Positions 24,202 to 32,874 of a stretch of DNA of 41,501 nt are shown here, piece after piece. Location: positions 1 through 41,501 of the forward strand of contig NZ_JAAOLY010000031.1 of NCBI RefSeq assembly GCF_011601275.1, in the 5' to 3' direction. The notes under the pieces were generated by a model that did no database searches, had not been told where the DNA came from, and saw only the letters and a program-made list of their open reading frames with translations. Every line of letters starts with the position of its first letter. Within the stretch, counting starts at the first letter, position 1. The position numbers were made by a program, and so were the translations under genes. The stretch comes from Janthinobacterium lividum (GTDB lineage Bacteria; Pseudomonadota; Gammaproteobacteria; Burkholderiales; Burkholderiaceae_D).

Positions 24202-24999
24202 TCAGGCGTCCAGTGCGGCGCGGATGCCTGCCGTAAAGCTGCGCACGGCGTCGACGGCGCCGCCTTCCGGCGCATTTTCAATTTCCTGGATGATGCGGCT
24301 GCCAATCACGACGGCGTCGGCCACCTTGGCAACGGCCTTGGCCGTGGCGCCATCGCGGATGCCGAAGCCCACGCCGATGGGTAATTTTACATGCTGGCGG
24401 ATGGCCGCGAGGCGCTCCGCCACCTGTTGCGTATCAATGTTGCCGGCACCCGTGACGCCTTTCAGCGACACGTAATAGCTGAAGCCGCCGCCAACCTTGG
24501 CCACTTGCGCGATGCGCTCTTCCGTCGAAGTGGGCGCCAAGAGAAAAATCAGGTCGAGGCCCGCTTCCCGCATGGCGGCCGCGAATTCCTCGCACTCTTC
24601 CGGCGGATAATCGACGACGATGGCGCCGTCGGCGCCGGCCGCCTGTGCCGCTGCAATGAAGGCGGCGCTGCCGATGCGCTCGATCGGGTTGGCATAACCC
24701 ATCAACACCACGGGCGTCGTCTGGTTCGTTGCGCGGAACTGGCGCACATAGCCGAACACATCGTGGATGCCAACGTTGAATTTCAGGGCCCGCTCGCAGG
24801 CGCGCTGGATGACGGGGCCTTCGGCCATGGGGTCGGAAAACGGCACGCCCAGCTCCAGCACATCGGCGCCGCCCTCGACGAGCGCGTGCATCAGGGGAAC
24901 GGTGGCGTCGGGGCCGGGGTCGCCGGCGGTGATGAAGGTGACCAGGCCGGTCTTGTTGTTGGATTTTAAGTTGGCGAAGGTGGTGGCGATACGGGACAT
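24202..24999 (-). CDS. trpA: Tryptophan synthase alpha chain
   Basis: Cleaves indole-3-glycerol phosphate to indole and glyceraldehyde 3-phosphate and channels indole to TrpB; 265 aa TIM barrel. Catalytic E49 is present (ADVLELGVPFSDP). The residue at the position of catalytic Asp60 is glutamate (PMAEGPVIQ), a conservative but notable change. The phosphate-binding GVGFGIRDG and VIGSRII segments are intact. ATG 24999 gives MSRIATTFANL, the family start; the longer frame to 25080 would translate an intergenic hairpin and is rejected. It is separated from trpB by 91 nt that hold that hairpin. Confidence 0.97.
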   Translation of the reverse strand: MSRIATTFANLKSNNKTGLVTFITAGDPGPDATVPLMHALVEGGADVLELGVPFSDPMAEGPVIQRACERALKFNVGIHDVFGYVRQFRATNQTTPVVLMGYANPIERIGSAAFIAAAQAAGADGAIVVDYPPEECEEFAAAMREAGLDLIFLLAPTSTEERIAQVAKVGGGFSYYVSLKGVTGAGNIDTQQVAERLAAIRQHVKLPIGVGFGIRDGATAKAVAKVADAVVIGSRIIQEIENAPEGGAVDAVRSFTAGIRAALDA

Positions 25000-25031
25000 G
25001 GATATCTCTTTTCTGAGGGAAATTGAAGGCT

Positions 25032-25070
25032 GGGTCAGACGGGGACGCCGAGTCCCGGCGGGTCTGACCC
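25032..25070. repeat. REP-like two-tier palindrome between trpB and trpA
   Basis: Outer arms GGGTCAGAC / GTCTGACCC (9 bp, perfect) enclose an inner GGGAC-GCCGA-GTCCC hairpin. It fills most of the 91-bp trpB-trpA gap. GGGTCAGACCC-type palindromes occur, as I recall, as scattered intergenic repeats in Oxalobacteraceae genomes. I see only one copy here. There is no T-tract, so it is more likely a REP-type element or mRNA stabiliser than a terminator. Confidence 0.7.
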
Positions 25071-25090
25071 CGGTAGTCAACAGCTAACGA

Positions 25091-26341
25091 TCAGCTAAAG
25101 TTGAGTCCCATGCGCTCCGCCACTGTATGCATGTCCTTGTCGCCACGGCCCGACAGGTTGGCCAGCACGATCTGGTCTTTCGGCAAGGTGGCCGCCAGCT
25201 TGGCCGCGTAGGCCAACGCGTGCGACGATTCCAGGGCCGGGATGATGCCTTCGATATGACAGCAGTCGTGAAAAGCCTGCAAGGCCTCGTCATCCGTGAT
25301 CGACACGTATTGCGCGCGGCCCGAGTCTTTCAGCCACGCGTGTTCCGGTCCCACGCCCGGGTAATCGAGGCCGGCCGAGACGGAATGCGTCTCGATGATC
25401 TGGCCATTTTCATCTTGCAACAGATAGGTGCGGTTACCGTGCAGCACGCCCGGGAAACCGGCCGTCAGCGAGGCCGAGTGCTTGCCCGTGTCCAGGCCTT
25501 CGCCGGCCGCTTCCACGCCGATCAGTTTTACCTCTTTCTGGTCGATATACGGGTAAAAGATGCCCATGGCATTCGAGCCGCCGCCGATGCAGGCCAGCAC
25601 GTAGTCGGGCTGGCGGCCCGTCATTTCCGGCATTTGCACCAGGCATTCCTCGCCGATCACGGACTGGAAGTCGCGCACCATCATCGGATACGGGTGCGGG
25701 CCTGCCACGGTGCCGATGATATAAAAGGTGTTTTCAATGTTGGTGACCCAGTCGCGCATGGCTTCGTTCAGCGCATCCTTGAGGGTCTTGGAACCGGACT
25801 CGACAGGCACGACGGTCGCGCCCAGCAATTTCATGCGGTACACGTTCTGCGCCTGGCGCTTGACGTCTTCGCTGCCCATGTAGACCACGCATTCGAGGCC
25901 GAAGCGGGCGCAGATGGTGGCCGTGGCCACGCCGTGCTGTCCCGCGCCCGTCTCGGCGATGATGCGCGGCTTGCCCATGCGCTTGGCCAGCAATGCCTGG
26001 CCGATCACGTTGTTGATCTTGTGCGCACCCGTGTGGTTCAAGTCTTCGCGCTTGAAATAGATTTGCGCGCCGCCGGCCAGCTCGGACCAGCGCTTGGCGT
26101 GGTAGATCGGCGACGGACGGCCGACAAAATGTTTCAGTTCGTAGCGGAATTCTTCGAGGAATTCCGGGTCGACGCTGTAGCGGGCGTAGGCGTCTTTCAG
26201 CTCGGCCAGCGCATGCGTGAGCGTTTCGGCAACGAAGGAGCCGCCGTACGGGCCGAAGTGGCCGCGCAGGTCGGGAAACGGATAATCGGTAGCGTGGAAC
26301 AATGCGGCGGCTGCGCCGGGCGCGGTAGTGTGGTCATTCAT
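25091..26341 (-). CDS. trpB: Tryptophan synthase beta chain
   Basis: PLP enzyme that condenses indole with serine to tryptophan; 416 aa. The PLP lysine is in HTGAHKINN (near residue 104), with the catalytic glutamate in AETGAGQHG and the phosphate-binding GGGSNAMG loop. ATG 26341 has a good SD (AGAGGAAA). It overlaps the end of trpF by 8 nt, which implies translational coupling. The longer frame to 26443 lies inside trpF and is rejected. Confidence 0.98.
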   Translation of the reverse strand: MNDHTTAPGAAAALFHATDYPFPDLRGHFGPYGGSFVAETLTHALAELKDAYARYSVDPEFLEEFRYELKHFVGRPSPIYHAKRWSELAGGAQIYFKREDLNHTGAHKINNVIGQALLAKRMGKPRIIAETGAGQHGVATATICARFGLECVVYMGSEDVKRQAQNVYRMKLLGATVVPVESGSKTLKDALNEAMRDWVTNIENTFYIIGTVAGPHPYPMMVRDFQSVIGEECLVQMPEMTGRQPDYVLACIGGGSNAMGIFYPYIDQKEVKLIGVEAAGEGLDTGKHSASLTAGFPGVLHGNRTYLLQDENGQIIETHSVSAGLDYPGVGPEHAWLKDSGRAQYVSITDDEALQAFHDCCHIEGIIPALESSHALAYAAKLAATLPKDQIVLANLSGRGDKDMHTVAERMGLNFS

Positions 26342-27017
26342 GGTTGTTTCCTCTGGCAATGATGGCATCGGCATCCTGCACCGCGGCGATAAAGGCGCGG
26401 ACACGGGATGCGTCCTTGATACCCTTGGACGCTTCGACACCACTGCTGATGTCGACCGCGTAAGGGCGCACGCGCACCACTGCGTCAGTCGCGTTTTGTA
26501 CGCTCAAGCCACCACTTAAAACGACCCGAGGCGCGAGTTCTTCTGGAATGAGGGACCAATCAAATACCTTTCCTGCACCGCCATAGGCATCCACATAGGT
26601 GTCCAGCAAGAGGCTGGCAAACAAGGGACTGGCGGCGCGATAGCGCTGTTCGTATTCTAGCAAATCTTCAAAGCTGGTGTCGGGTTTGACGCGGAACACT
26701 TGCGTAAACGGCGTATTCACCGCTGCGGCCAGCGCGGCGCTGTGTTCGGGCGTCTCGTCGCCATGAAATTGCAGCAGCGACAAGGGCGCCACGGCTTTCG
26801 TTGCCCGCACCTCGTCCAGCGTGGCGTTGACGAACAGGCCCACCGTCGTCACGTACGGCGGCATGGCCGCGATCAGGCTGGCGGCCTGTTCAGGCGTCAC
26901 GTAGCGGGGGCTTTTCGGATAAAACACGAAACCGATGGCGTCGGCGCCCGCCGCCACGACAGCCTGGATATCTTCGGCGCGGGTCAGGCCGCAGATCTTG
27001 ATGCGTGTGCGTGGCAT
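26334..27017 (-). CDS. trpF: Phosphoribosylanthranilate isomerase
   Basis: Third step of tryptophan synthesis after anthranilate formation: Amadori rearrangement of PRA to CdRP; 227 aa TIM barrel. The catalytic base C9 lies in RIKICGLTRAED and the general acid Asp in the LLLDTYVD segment. FHGDE, LSGGL and VDISSGVE are family motifs. The SD AAGGAAAAG precedes ATG 27017. The longer frame to 27314 runs through truA in another frame and is rejected. It sits between truA and trpB; trpE, G, D and C are not in the window, so the pathway is split across the genome. Confidence 0.97.
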   Translation of the reverse strand: MPRTRIKICGLTRAEDIQAVVAAGADAIGFVFYPKSPRYVTPEQAASLIAAMPPYVTTVGLFVNATLDEVRATKAVAPLSLLQFHGDETPEHSAALAAAVNTPFTQVFRVKPDTSFEDLLEYEQRYRAASPLFASLLLDTYVDAYGGAGKVFDWSLIPEELAPRVVLSGGLSVQNATDAVVRVRPYAVDISSGVEASKGIKDASRVRAFIAAVQDADAIIARGNNHE

Positions 27018-27039
27018 GGCTTTTCCTTGAAGTAAAACG

Positions 27040-27870
27040 TCAGAACCAGGGCAAGGCGCTGCTGCTGTCTTGCGGCAGTTCCCATTTCGGATCGTAATCG
27101 ATCTGCGCCAGGTACAGGCCGTCCGGCATGAAGGTGGGCGCGGCCGCGTGGCGGTCCTTGCTTTCCAGCAGATGGCCGAGCCAGTCCGGCTTTTCGCGCC
27201 CCGTGCCGATGTAGACGAGCGAACCGACGAGGTTGCGCACCATGTGGTGCAGGAAGGCATTGGCCGTAATCGTAAAAATGACGCAATCGCCGCGCCGCTC
27301 GATGCGGATGTCATGCATGAGCTTGACGGGCGACTTGGCCTGGCACTGCGCAGCGCGGAAGGCCGTGAAATCGTGCCATCCCAGCAGCGGCTGCACGGCC
27401 TGGCGCATCAGTTCCACGTCCAGCGGACGGAAAAAGAAACCGGCGCGTCCCTCCACCAGCGGCGAACGGGTCGCGTTGTTGTATAACACATAATGATAGG
27501 TGCGCGCGCGGGCGCTGAAGCGGGCGTGGAAGAAGTCATTGACCGTCGGGTCGCCTTCCAGTTCCCTGGCCCAGCGCACGGCGATGGATTTCGGCAGGAA
27601 GGCGTTGACGCCGCGCACCCATGAGTGCACGTCGCGGTTCAGTTCCGTATCGAAATGCACGACTTGCTCGAGCGCATGCACACCCGTATCCGTGCGGCCG
27701 GCGCAGGTGGTGGCCAAGCGCACGCGGGCAAACTGTTCCAGCGCGTTTTCCAGCTGGTCCTGCACCGTTTGCCCGTCTTCCTGTTTCTGGTATCCGTGCC
27801 AGGCCGTGCCGTCGTACTGCAGGCCGAGGACGATACGCTTCAATGGCGTTGCTGTCGTAATATTTTGCAT
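27040..27870 (-). CDS. truA: tRNA pseudouridine(38-40) synthase TruA
   Basis: Converts U38, U39 and U40 of the tRNA anticodon arm to pseudouridine; 276 aa. The catalytic D61 lies in CAGRTDTGVHALEQV; LGLQYDGTAWHGYQ, HARFSARARTYHYVLYN and FLHHMVRNLVGSL are family motifs. It lies between fimV (46 nt) and trpF (22 nt) and is probably co-transcribed with both, an arrangement shared with Pseudomonas. Confidence 0.97.
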   Translation of the reverse strand: MQNITTATPLKRIVLGLQYDGTAWHGYQKQEDGQTVQDQLENALEQFARVRLATTCAGRTDTGVHALEQVVHFDTELNRDVHSWVRGVNAFLPKSIAVRWARELEGDPTVNDFFHARFSARARTYHYVLYNNATRSPLVEGRAGFFFRPLDVELMRQAVQPLLGWHDFTAFRAAQCQAKSPVKLMHDIRIERRGDCVIFTITANAFLHHMVRNLVGSLVYIGTGREKPDWLGHLLESKDRHAAAPTFMPDGLYLAQIDYDPKWELPQDSSSALPWF

Positions 27871-27916
27871 CGAAGCATTATACCGGCGCGGCAGCCTGCC
27901 GCACCGGCGGGCACTG

Positions 27917-30472
27917 CTAGCTCAACAGCGCGCGCATGGTATTGGCTTTCGCAACCTGCTCTTCGCTGCCGCCCTTGATGACCTCATCGATCAGTTCGCG
28001 CGCGCCTTCCTTGTCGCCAATTTCCTGGTACGCGATCGCCAAGTCCAGCTTGGTATCCATTTCCATGTGGATGGCCGACAGCGGATCGTCCACGCCCGCG
28101 CTGGCCGTCTTGCCATCGTTGAGGTCCAGGTCGATGCCGGACAGGTCGAACTCCTGTGCCGGCGGTATGGCTTCCGGCAAGGTGGCTGGCGTTTGCGCAT
28201 CGTCGAACAGGCTGTCGAGGGAAGGCTCGGCCGCAGTCACCGGCGCGCTAGCTGGCGCCACGGGCTCGTCGAGGTCGAAATGGGCCAGGTCGATATCCTT
28301 CAACGGATCAGGCAACGGCGTCAAGCCGGCGCCCACGCCATTGACGGGGCCGGCTGGCGGCTCCAGGTCCAGGCCGAAATCCATGCTTGCGTCATACTGC
28401 GCATCCTGCGCGGCGGAGACGGGCTTGCTGTCCGGTCCCGGCATGACGATCGGGTCGGTGGTAGAAACAGGCTCGAAATCGAGGCTGTCGAGGTCAAAGT
28501 CAAGTGGCTCGCGCGCATCGCGGGCCGTCACGGAAGACACGGGCTCGGCCGGCGCCAGGTCGGCCAGCGGCGCGGCTGGCTCGTCAGGCAAATCCATGCT
28601 CTGGCCATGCACGTCGTTGCCGGCAGCCTTGCTCAGGCTGACGACGGCGTCGTCTTCCGTATCGCCATACAGGGGATTGGTGGGGTCGAGCGCCAGACCC
28701 AGCGCGGCCGCTTGCGGCCACTCCTCGCCCTGGCCCCGCGTCAGGCTGTACAGCTCGCTGGCCTGGTCTTCAAACGCGCGCACGTCGTTGCGGGCCGAAT
28801 AGATTTCCAGCAGCTTCAGGCGAGCCGCATGGCGTTCCGGGTGGATACGCAAGGCTTCCTTGAGGATATCTTCCGCCTGGCCATCGCGGCCGTAGGCGAT
28901 ATACACGTCCGCTTCGGCGACCGGGTCCGTTTCATTCGCATCGAGCATGCTGGCGCCCGCTGCCGCGGCCACGCCGGCAGCGGCGGCGCCCGTGCCGAAC
29001 AGGTGATTGCTCGCTTCGGACTGCTGGTCTTCCGGCGCCAGGCCGGACGGCGGCGCGACGGGCGGCTCCGGCTCGAACACGGGCGGTACGTCTTCACGCG
29101 CAGGCGGCGCATCCTTGCGGCGGCGCGCGATCACCAGCGCAGCCACGGCGGCCAGCAGCGCAGCGATGCCGATGCCGATGGCGCCCAGGTGGTCGTTAAT
29201 CTTGTCGGTGATGGTCGGTTCCAGCGGCGATGGTTTTTTCACCAGCGGCACCGGTTTCGCTTTTGGAACGGGCGGCTGCGCTTCGGCTGGCACGCTGGCA
29301 ACAACCGGTGCGCTGGCGGCTGCTTCGGCCGGCTTGGCGGGCGCCGGTGCGCTCTTGTCTGCCATGGCCTTGCTCTTGACCGCCATCAATTTTTCCAGGT
29401 CGCTGACGTTCTTTTCCAGCTCCTTGACGCGGGCAGCCGCTTCATCGACCTGCTTCGCCTTGGCGATCTTGTCTTCCTCGCTGGCCACAGCGCTCTTGCC
29501 GGCCGACTTGGCCGCCGGTTCCGCCTTCGACAGTTTCAGCTTGTCTTGCGATTCGCTCACGGCCGTCGGCTTTTCCTGCACCTTGGTCGCGCCGACCTTG
29601 CCGGCCGTGCTTTGCGTCGCTTCGGCCGCCTTGGCCGGCTTGCTTTGCGACACCTGGCCCGCCAGCTTGTTGCGGTAGGCTTCGAAATCGATGGCGTGCG
29701 CCGTCACGATGCCCTTCGCTTCAGCCGCACCGGTGGCGCGCACGGCGTCCGCGCCCGGCACGGCCAGGATGCGCCCGGCCTGCATGCGGTTCATGTTCTC
29801 GCCCTTGAAGGCGTCGGGATTGGCGCGGTACAGGGCCACGAGCATCATGTCGAGCGATACGCCAGAAGGCTTCAGTTCGCTGGCGATACGGCTCAGGGTA
29901 TCGCCCGTCCTGACCTTGTACTCCCCGGCCGGCTTCTTCGCCCCGGCTGGGGCAGCTTCGGACGCCGCCTTGCCTTTGCCCGGCTCGGCCGGCGCCGTCA
30001 CTTGCGCGCCGCGCGTCTGGCGCGCTTCCGGCGTATCGAGCACGAACGCATATTCGCGCACCTGGCGTCCGCTCTTGCTGCTCAGCTCCAGCAACAGATC
30101 GACCATCGGCTCGGCCACCGGCTGCGCCGAGCTGATGCGGATGAAAGGCTTGCCATTGCGGTTTTCCACGGCAAACGTCAGCGCGTTCAACGCGGGATTG
30201 AATTCCACGTTGGCCTGACGGTAGGCGTCCGGCGGCGCCAGCTTGGCCAGCAGGCTGGCGGCTTCGCCTGGCTTGATGGCCGACAATTCGACCTCGGCGC
30301 GCAGCGGCTGGCCGGCGGCGGACAGCACCGTAATCTTGCCCAGCTCGGCTGCGGATGCCGCCGGTGACAATAACACCGCACAGGCGACAGCGCTGCTGAG
30401 TGTTTTAATGGCAAGGGAGGCGACCCGGGGACGAGTGTGTACAGGCATAGTTGGCGGCATCTTAGTTGACAT
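27917..30472 (-). CDS. fimV: FimV-family LysM inner-membrane protein
   Basis: Peptidoglycan-binding polar organiser linked to type IV pilus assembly and twitching in Pseudomonas; 851 aa. A signal-type helix (about 20-41) precedes the FimV N-terminal domain (about 42-150, ELGKITVLSAAGQPLRAEVELS). A LysM domain follows (about 183-240, YKVRTGDTLSRIASEL). A Lys/Ala/Glu-rich periplasmic stretch with a coiled-coil (about 325-375) leads to a membrane helix (about 430-448, before ARRRKD). The acidic cytoplasmic part has TPR-like repeats and ends with the conserved FimV C-terminal motif (about 808-851, LDLAIAYQEIGDKEGAREL). In-frame ATGs 4 and 8 codons downstream are alternative starts; none has a clear SD. 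Confidence 0.93.
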   Translation of the reverse strand: MSTKMPPTMPVHTRPRVASLAIKTLSSAVACAVLLSPAASAAELGKITVLSAAGQPLRAEVELSAIKPGEAASLLAKLAPPDAYRQANVEFNPALNALTFAVENRNGKPFIRISSAQPVAEPMVDLLLELSSKSGRQVREYAFVLDTPEARQTRGAQVTAPAEPGKGKAASEAAPAGAKKPAGEYKVRTGDTLSRIASELKPSGVSLDMMLVALYRANPDAFKGENMNRMQAGRILAVPGADAVRATGAAEAKGIVTAHAIDFEAYRNKLAGQVSQSKPAKAAEATQSTAGKVGATKVQEKPTAVSESQDKLKLSKAEPAAKSAGKSAVASEEDKIAKAKQVDEAAARVKELEKNVSDLEKLMAVKSKAMADKSAPAPAKPAEAAASAPVVASVPAEAQPPVPKAKPVPLVKKPSPLEPTITDKINDHLGAIGIGIAALLAAVAALVIARRRKDAPPAREDVPPVFEPEPPVAPPSGLAPEDQQSEASNHLFGTGAAAAGVAAAAGASMLDANETDPVAEADVYIAYGRDGQAEDILKEALRIHPERHAARLKLLEIYSARNDVRAFEDQASELYSLTRGQGEEWPQAAALGLALDPTNPLYGDTEDDAVVSLSKAAGNDVHGQSMDLPDEPAAPLADLAPAEPVSSVTARDAREPLDFDLDSLDFEPVSTTDPIVMPGPDSKPVSAAQDAQYDASMDFGLDLEPPAGPVNGVGAGLTPLPDPLKDIDLAHFDLDEPVAPASAPVTAAEPSLDSLFDDAQTPATLPEAIPPAQEFDLSGIDLDLNDGKTASAGVDDPLSAIHMEMDTKLDLAIAYQEIGDKEGARELIDEVIKGGSEEQVAKANTMRALLS

Positions 30473-30565
30473 GGGAAAACTGTTACTTTTCCAGAGGTAT
30501 CAACATATCATCATGCCCAGAGCTATGCAAGCTCCGCATGGTTGAGCCTTGACGGGCTTGGGGCG

Positions 30566-30596
30566 AAAAAAAAGCCGGGGAAACAGCCCCGGCTTG
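30566..30596 (-). terminator. Intrinsic terminator after asd
   Basis: On the minus strand AAGCCGGGGC, loop TGTTT, CCCCGGCTT and a run of T. It lies about 25 nt past the asd stop and separates asd from fimV, so fimV probably has its own promoter in the 30473-30565 gap, where I see no convincing -35/-10 pair. Confidence 0.92.
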
Positions 30597-30620
30597 ATCT
30601 TGATCAGCAATTTGTGGCGA

Positions 30621-31748
30621 TTACGCGTCGAGCAAAATACGCAGCATGCGGCGCAGCGGCTCGGCCGCGCCCCACAGCAACTGGTCGCCCACGGTGAAGG
30701 CGGACAGGTATTCGCCGCCCATGCTCATCTTGCGCACGCGGCCGACGGGAATCGTCAGGCTGCCGGTCACGGCCGCCGGCGACAGGTCGCGCACGGACGC
30801 TTCGCGCGTGTTCGGCACGAATTTCACCCATTCGTTGTTGCTGGCAATGATGTCGTTGATTTCATCGAGCGGCACGTCTTTTTTCAGCTTGATGGTCAAG
30901 GCTTGCGAATGGCAGCGCATGGCACCGATGCGCACGCACAGGCCGTCGACAGGAATTTCCTTGGTACCGAAGTCGATGCCGCGGCCGAGGATCTTGTTCG
31001 TTTCCGCGCCCGCCTTCCACTCTTCCTTCGACTGGCCGTTGCCCAGGTCCTTGTCGATCCACGGGATCAGGTTACCGGCCAGCGGCGCGCCGAATTGCTT
31101 GATTTCATCCGGGGAATAGCCGTGCTGGGTGGCCAGCACCTGGCGGTCGATTTCCAGGATGGCGGAGGCAGGATTGTCCAGCAGCGCCTTGACGGAACCG
31201 TTGATGGTGCCAAATTGCGTCAGCAGTTCGCGCATATGCTGCGCGCCGCCGCCCGATGCCGCCTGGTAGGTCATCGACGTCATCCAGTCGATCAAATCGT
31301 GCTGGAACAGGCCGCCCAGGCCCATCATCATGCAGGACACGGTGCAATTGCCGCCGATGTAGTTTTTGACGCCCTTGCCCAGCGCATCCTTGATGACGTG
31401 CAGGTTGACGGGGTCGAGCACGATGACGGCGTCTTTTTCCATGCGCAAGGTCGAGGCCGCATCGATCCAGTAGCCATTCCAGCCGCTGGCGCGCAGCTGC
31501 GGGAAGACAGCGCTCGTGTAGTCGCCGCCCTGGCAGGAAATAATGATGTCGCACTTGGACAGTTCGGCGATGTTGTTGGCATCCTTGAGGATGGTTTCAT
31601 TCTTCGCCATGGCCGGCGCCGAGCCGCCCGTGTTCGAAGTGGTGAAAAACACCGGTTCGATGTGGGCGAAATCGCCCTCTTCCTGCATGCGTTGCATCAG
31701 GACCGAACCGACCATACCGCGCCAACCTACCAAGCCAACTAATTTCAT
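30621..31748 (-). CDS. asd: Aspartate-semialdehyde dehydrogenase
   Basis: NADPH-dependent reduction of aspartyl phosphate to the semialdehyde, feeding lysine/DAP, threonine and methionine; 375 aa, the Gram-negative long form. Active-site C135 lies in IGGNCTVSCMMMGLGG; the N-terminal GLVGWRGMVGSVLMQRM is the nucleotide-binding loop. I chose ATG 31748 because GAGG is 7 nt ahead; the in-frame ATG at 31754 lies against the SD. It follows leuB by 45 nt and precedes fimV, as in Pseudomonas and Burkholderiales. Confidence 0.98.
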   Translation of the reverse strand: MKLVGLVGWRGMVGSVLMQRMQEEGDFAHIEPVFFTTSNTGGSAPAMAKNETILKDANNIAELSKCDIIISCQGGDYTSAVFPQLRASGWNGYWIDAASTLRMEKDAVIVLDPVNLHVIKDALGKGVKNYIGGNCTVSCMMMGLGGLFQHDLIDWMTSMTYQAASGGGAQHMRELLTQFGTINGSVKALLDNPASAILEIDRQVLATQHGYSPDEIKQFGAPLAGNLIPWIDKDLGNGQSKEEWKAGAETNKILGRGIDFGTKEIPVDGLCVRIGAMRCHSQALTIKLKKDVPLDEINDIIASNNEWVKFVPNTREASVRDLSPAAVTGSLTIPVGRVRKMSMGGEYLSAFTVGDQLLWGAAEPLRRMLRILLDA

Positions 31749-31793
31749 TACCATTCCTCAAGATGAGACGGCGACTGCCGTCATTAGACTATT

Positions 31794-32864
31794 TTATCCC
31801 AGTGCTTTTACAACTGCATCACCCATGGCCTCGGTACCGACCAAAATCATGCCCGCTTCGTGAATGTCGGCCGTGCGCAAGCCCTGCGCCAGCACTTGCT
31901 TGACGGCGCCTTCGATGCGGTTTGCCTGCTCTTCGCGATTCAGCGAATAGCGCAGCATCATGGCGGCCGACAAGATCGTCGCCAGCGGATTGGCGATGCC
32001 CTTGCCCGCGATATCGGGCGCCGAACCGTGCGATGGCTCGTACAAGCCCTTGTTGTTGGCGTCCAGCGAGGCTGACGGCAGCATGCCGATCGAGCCCGTC
32101 AGCATGGCGGCCGCGTCCGACAAGATGTCGCCGAACATGTTGCCGGTCACCATGACGTCGAATTTCTTCGGCGCCCGCACCAGTTGCATGGCCGCGTTAT
32201 CGACGTACATGTGGTCGAGCGCCACGTCCGGGTATTCCTTGTGCACGTCGGTGACGATGTCTTTCCAGAACTGGAAGGTTTCCAGCACATTCGCCTTGTC
32301 CACGCTGGTCAGGCGCTTGTCGCGCTTTTGCGCAGCCTGGAAAGCCACATGGGCGATGCGGCGGATTTCGCCTTCCGCATAGCGCATGGTGTCGAAGCCT
32401 TCGCGCTGGCCCTTGAACGGACCGTCCGGGCACTCGCGCACGCCGCGGGGCTGGCCGAAATAAATGTCGCCCGTCAATTCGCGGATGATCAAAATGTCCA
32501 GGCCGGACACCACTTCCGGCTTCAGGGTCGAGGCGCCCGCCAGTTCCGGGTACAAAATGGCCGGACGCAGGTTGGCGAACAGGCCCAGGTTCTTGCGCAA
32601 GCCCAGAATCGCCTGTTCCGGGCGGAACTGGCGCTCCAGGTTGTCATACTTGTAGTCGCCCACGGCGCCGAACAGCACGGCATCGGCCGCTTTCGCCAGC
32701 GCCAGGGTGGCTTCCGGCAAAGGGTGGCCATGGGCCGCGTAGCCGGCGCCGCCCACGGGCGCCGTTTCCAGCTCGAACGATTCGCCCAGCACATTCAAGA
32801 CCTTGACGGCTTGCGCGACGATTTCAGGACCGATCCCGTCGCCGGGTAAGATTGCAATTTTCAT
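31794..32864 (-). CDS. leuB: 3-isopropylmalate dehydrogenase
   Basis: NAD-dependent oxidative decarboxylation in leucine synthesis; 356 aa. It begins MKIAILPGDGIGPEIVAQA. Substrate-binding arginines lie in LRKNLGLFANLRPA and in LIIRELTGDIYFG; the catalytic Tyr is in DTMRYAEGEI and the metal-binding aspartates in VTGNMFGDILSDAA. The NAD-binding EPSHGSAPDIAGKGIANP is typical of IPMDH rather than isocitrate dehydrogenase. It starts 10 nt after leuD, so coupling is likely. Confidence 0.98.
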   Translation of the reverse strand: MKIAILPGDGIGPEIVAQAVKVLNVLGESFELETAPVGGAGYAAHGHPLPEATLALAKAADAVLFGAVGDYKYDNLERQFRPEQAILGLRKNLGLFANLRPAILYPELAGASTLKPEVVSGLDILIIRELTGDIYFGQPRGVRECPDGPFKGQREGFDTMRYAEGEIRRIAHVAFQAAQKRDKRLTSVDKANVLETFQFWKDIVTDVHKEYPDVALDHMYVDNAAMQLVRAPKKFDVMVTGNMFGDILSDAAAMLTGSIGMLPSASLDANNKGLYEPSHGSAPDIAGKGIANPLATILSAAMMLRYSLNREEQANRIEGAVKQVLAQGLRTADIHEAGMILVGTEAMGDAVVKALG

Positions 32865-32874
32865 GGAGTGATCT

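Noticed and set aside
27018..27314. N-terminal extension of TrpF
   Set aside because: It lies inside truA in another frame; the family start MPRTRIKICG has an SD.
27500..30367. 955-codon plus-strand frame
   Set aside because: Antisense of truA and fimV; no signal, domain or SD, while fimV and truA motifs are clear on the other strand.
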